Notes under the pieces: generated by a model | Told to the model about the DNA's origin: nothing | The model's database searches: none | What the model saw: the letters and a program-made list of their open reading frames with translations, nothing else | DNA from: Gryganskiella cystojenkinii | Taxonomy: Eukaryota > Mortierellomycota > Mortierellomycetes > Mortierellales > Mortierellaceae | Assembly (NCBI GenBank): GCA_015852425.1 | Contig: JAAAIG010000881.1 | Coordinates: 4,315 to 15,499 of the forward strand | Direction: 5' to 3' | Length of the DNA stretch: 11,185 nt | Shown here: positions 10,501 through 11,185 of the stretch, one piece after another | How positions within the stretch are numbered: position 1 is the first letter of the stretch | How the letters are laid out: each line of letters starts with the position of its first letter | Translations under genes and position numbers: made by a program

Positions 10501-10893
10501 TGTTCAGACTATTGGTGATGAAATCAAAGGGAGTCGTAGGTGCAGATGAATGACCTCCAGGATGCAGTTTCGAGGGTGAGTGAAGAGGCTGATCCAGCTG
10601 CGTGGTCGGGAAAGGATAACTCTTTCTCTGTTTAGTGTCATGGGGCGTAAGGGTCGTTGACAACGGTTGCTGAACTACATAGAAAGGGAACAAATGTCTT
10701 TTAGCTAAGGATGCCAACCTTCTTTTATGAGTGCCAACGGGGAAGGTTTTTTCTGCCGTCTTGTTTTACCTCCAAGACTACTGGATTCACTTGCAGTGGA
10801 ATCAGCATACGCAATGTCATTCGGGTCTGTGAATTCATTGCTCTCGCTCATTCGTTGGTCCTCCCCGTCCTTGTAGATTTTTTTGACTTTCAT
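7515..10893 (-). CDS. MscS-family mechanosensitive ion channel with EF-hand (fungal Msy1/Msy2 type), spliced
   Basis: Eukaryotic MscS-like channel. In fission yeast, Msy1 and Msy2 reside in the ER/nuclear envelope and limit Ca2+ rise and swelling after hypo-osmotic shock. Exons read by eye: 10893-10770, 10704-8732 (or starting at 10674), 8633-8450, 8248-8040, 7883-7515. All introns are GT-AG, giving 952 aa (942 with the downstream acceptor). The N-terminal ~200 residues are Ser/Pro/Thr-rich and end in an acidic patch (DSDFDWDEDINFDDNG, ~187-202). Hydrophobic segments lie at about 222-247, 270-292, 332-355 and 362-385, followed by a disordered Ser/Asn insert (~415-525). A canonical EF-hand loop, DKDGNGDISKRE (600-611), has Ca2+ ligands at positions 1, 3, 5, 7, 9 and 12. 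Two more hydrophobic segments follow (640-661, ~667-697). The pore helix and beta-domain then read GNSLRTLFENIVFLFITHPY (682-701), YVREVGLNSTMFVTWDGK and IYYPNNVLSQKAIHNIRRS. The C-terminus is a soluble Gln/Ser-rich tail. The family is clear; the exact start codon is less certain, and M15 is an alternative. Confidence 0.92.
10675..10769 (-). other. First intron of the MscS-type gene with two in-frame acceptors
   Basis: The donor is GGAG|GTAAAA at 10769. Acceptors lie at 10705 (CCTTAG, intron 65 nt) and at 10675 (ATGTAG, intron 95 nt). Both restore the same frame because they are 30 nt apart, so the choice adds or removes ten residues (AKRHLFPFYV). The distal acceptor has the better pyrimidine tract and a CTAA branch-like motif at a suitable distance; the proximal one gives the shorter intron. 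Confidence 0.6.
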
Positions 10894-10901
10894 GTTTCCA
10901 T
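10890..10901 (-). promoter_or_regulatory. Minimal uORF (Met-Glu-Thr-stop) overlapping the channel start codon
   Basis: On the minus strand ATGGAAACATGA contains an ATG at 10901-10899 and a TGA at 10892-10890. The TGA shares two bases with the proposed channel ATG at 10893-10891. The uORF ATG has T at -3 and G at +4; the channel ATG has A at -3. If transcription starts upstream, ribosomes ending the three-codon uORF would stop exactly on the main start codon, or re-initiate at the in-frame Met15. The sequence is directly visible; a regulatory effect is inferred. Confidence 0.4.
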
Positions 10902-11185
10902 GTAGTGGGAATAATGTTGGTGTGCACGCTTCACTCAATTGGTTATGACAGAATGCCACTTGATGGTTATATGTAGTTGGGGCAAAGTGATCAAGGGTCC
11001 ACGTTCGACGTGTGGAGAGAAACAAAGAGAATATCGGAAAATCTGGCTATAAAGATGTTATGAGGGATCGTTTGACCGGGAAAAAAAGAAAAAAGACCCT
11101 GTCATTGTCTTCGTTGGCTACAACGACGACATCGCAAGTCGCGTTAAACGGCCGTTTCTACCTGAGACGACTATTGCCCCCCCCC
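10894..11185 (-). promoter_or_regulatory. Upstream region of the MscS-type channel gene
   Basis: Read on the minus strand, this stretch holds a pyrimidine tract (about 11080-11098), a CATATAAC TATA-like element (10966-10973) and a CCAAT pentamer (10938-10942) close to the start. Their order and spacing are not canonical, so each is weak. A frame open back to about 11025 has no upstream ATG in phase with the channel, which favours the 10893 start unless another exon lies outside the window. The window ends in nine C residues (11177-11185). Confidence 0.35.

Overview
The window reads as a filamentous-fungal nuclear locus. Two intron-rich protein-coding genes lie head to tail on the minus strand. 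Introns are GT-AG with GTAAGT/GTATGT-like donors and mostly 50-215 nt long. The proteins carry long Ser/Asn/Gln-rich disordered stretches, and the KHA1 leader is strongly pyrimidine-rich on the coding strand. Base composition looks balanced. An early-diverging lineage such as Mortierellomycota fits best, but that assignment is inference from style, not from a marker gene.

Layout, right to left in the direction of transcription. The 10894-11185 flank is the upstream region of gene 1. Gene 1 (10893 down to 7515, five exons) encodes a eukaryotic MscS-type mechanosensitive channel with one EF-hand, of the fungal Msy1/Msy2 class. A gap of about 1 kb (6503-7514) holds its 3' flank and the upstream region of gene 2. 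Gene 2 (6502 down to 622, seven or eight exons, first intron 817 nt) encodes a CPA2-family K+/H+ antiporter related to yeast Kha1, with an unusually long cytoplasmic tail. Positions 1-621 are the 3' flank of gene 2, with no further gene recognised.

By family knowledge the two products act in related processes. Msy-type channels sit in the endoplasmic reticulum and shape Ca2+ release on hypo-osmotic swelling. Kha1-type antiporters exchange K+ for H+ in Golgi/endosomal membranes and set lumenal pH. Their adjacency suggests an organellar ion/volume homeostasis neighbourhood, but co-function here is only a hypothesis.

I saw no tRNA, rRNA, CRISPR array or recognisable transposon. The points most worth a second look are: a Gly-Asp pair in the antiporter where yeast Kha1 has Asn-Asp; an in-frame 33-nt candidate cassette exon; a cluster of three N-glycosylation sequons at the antiporter N-terminus; alternative start and splice choices; and a minimal uORF overlapping the channel start codon.
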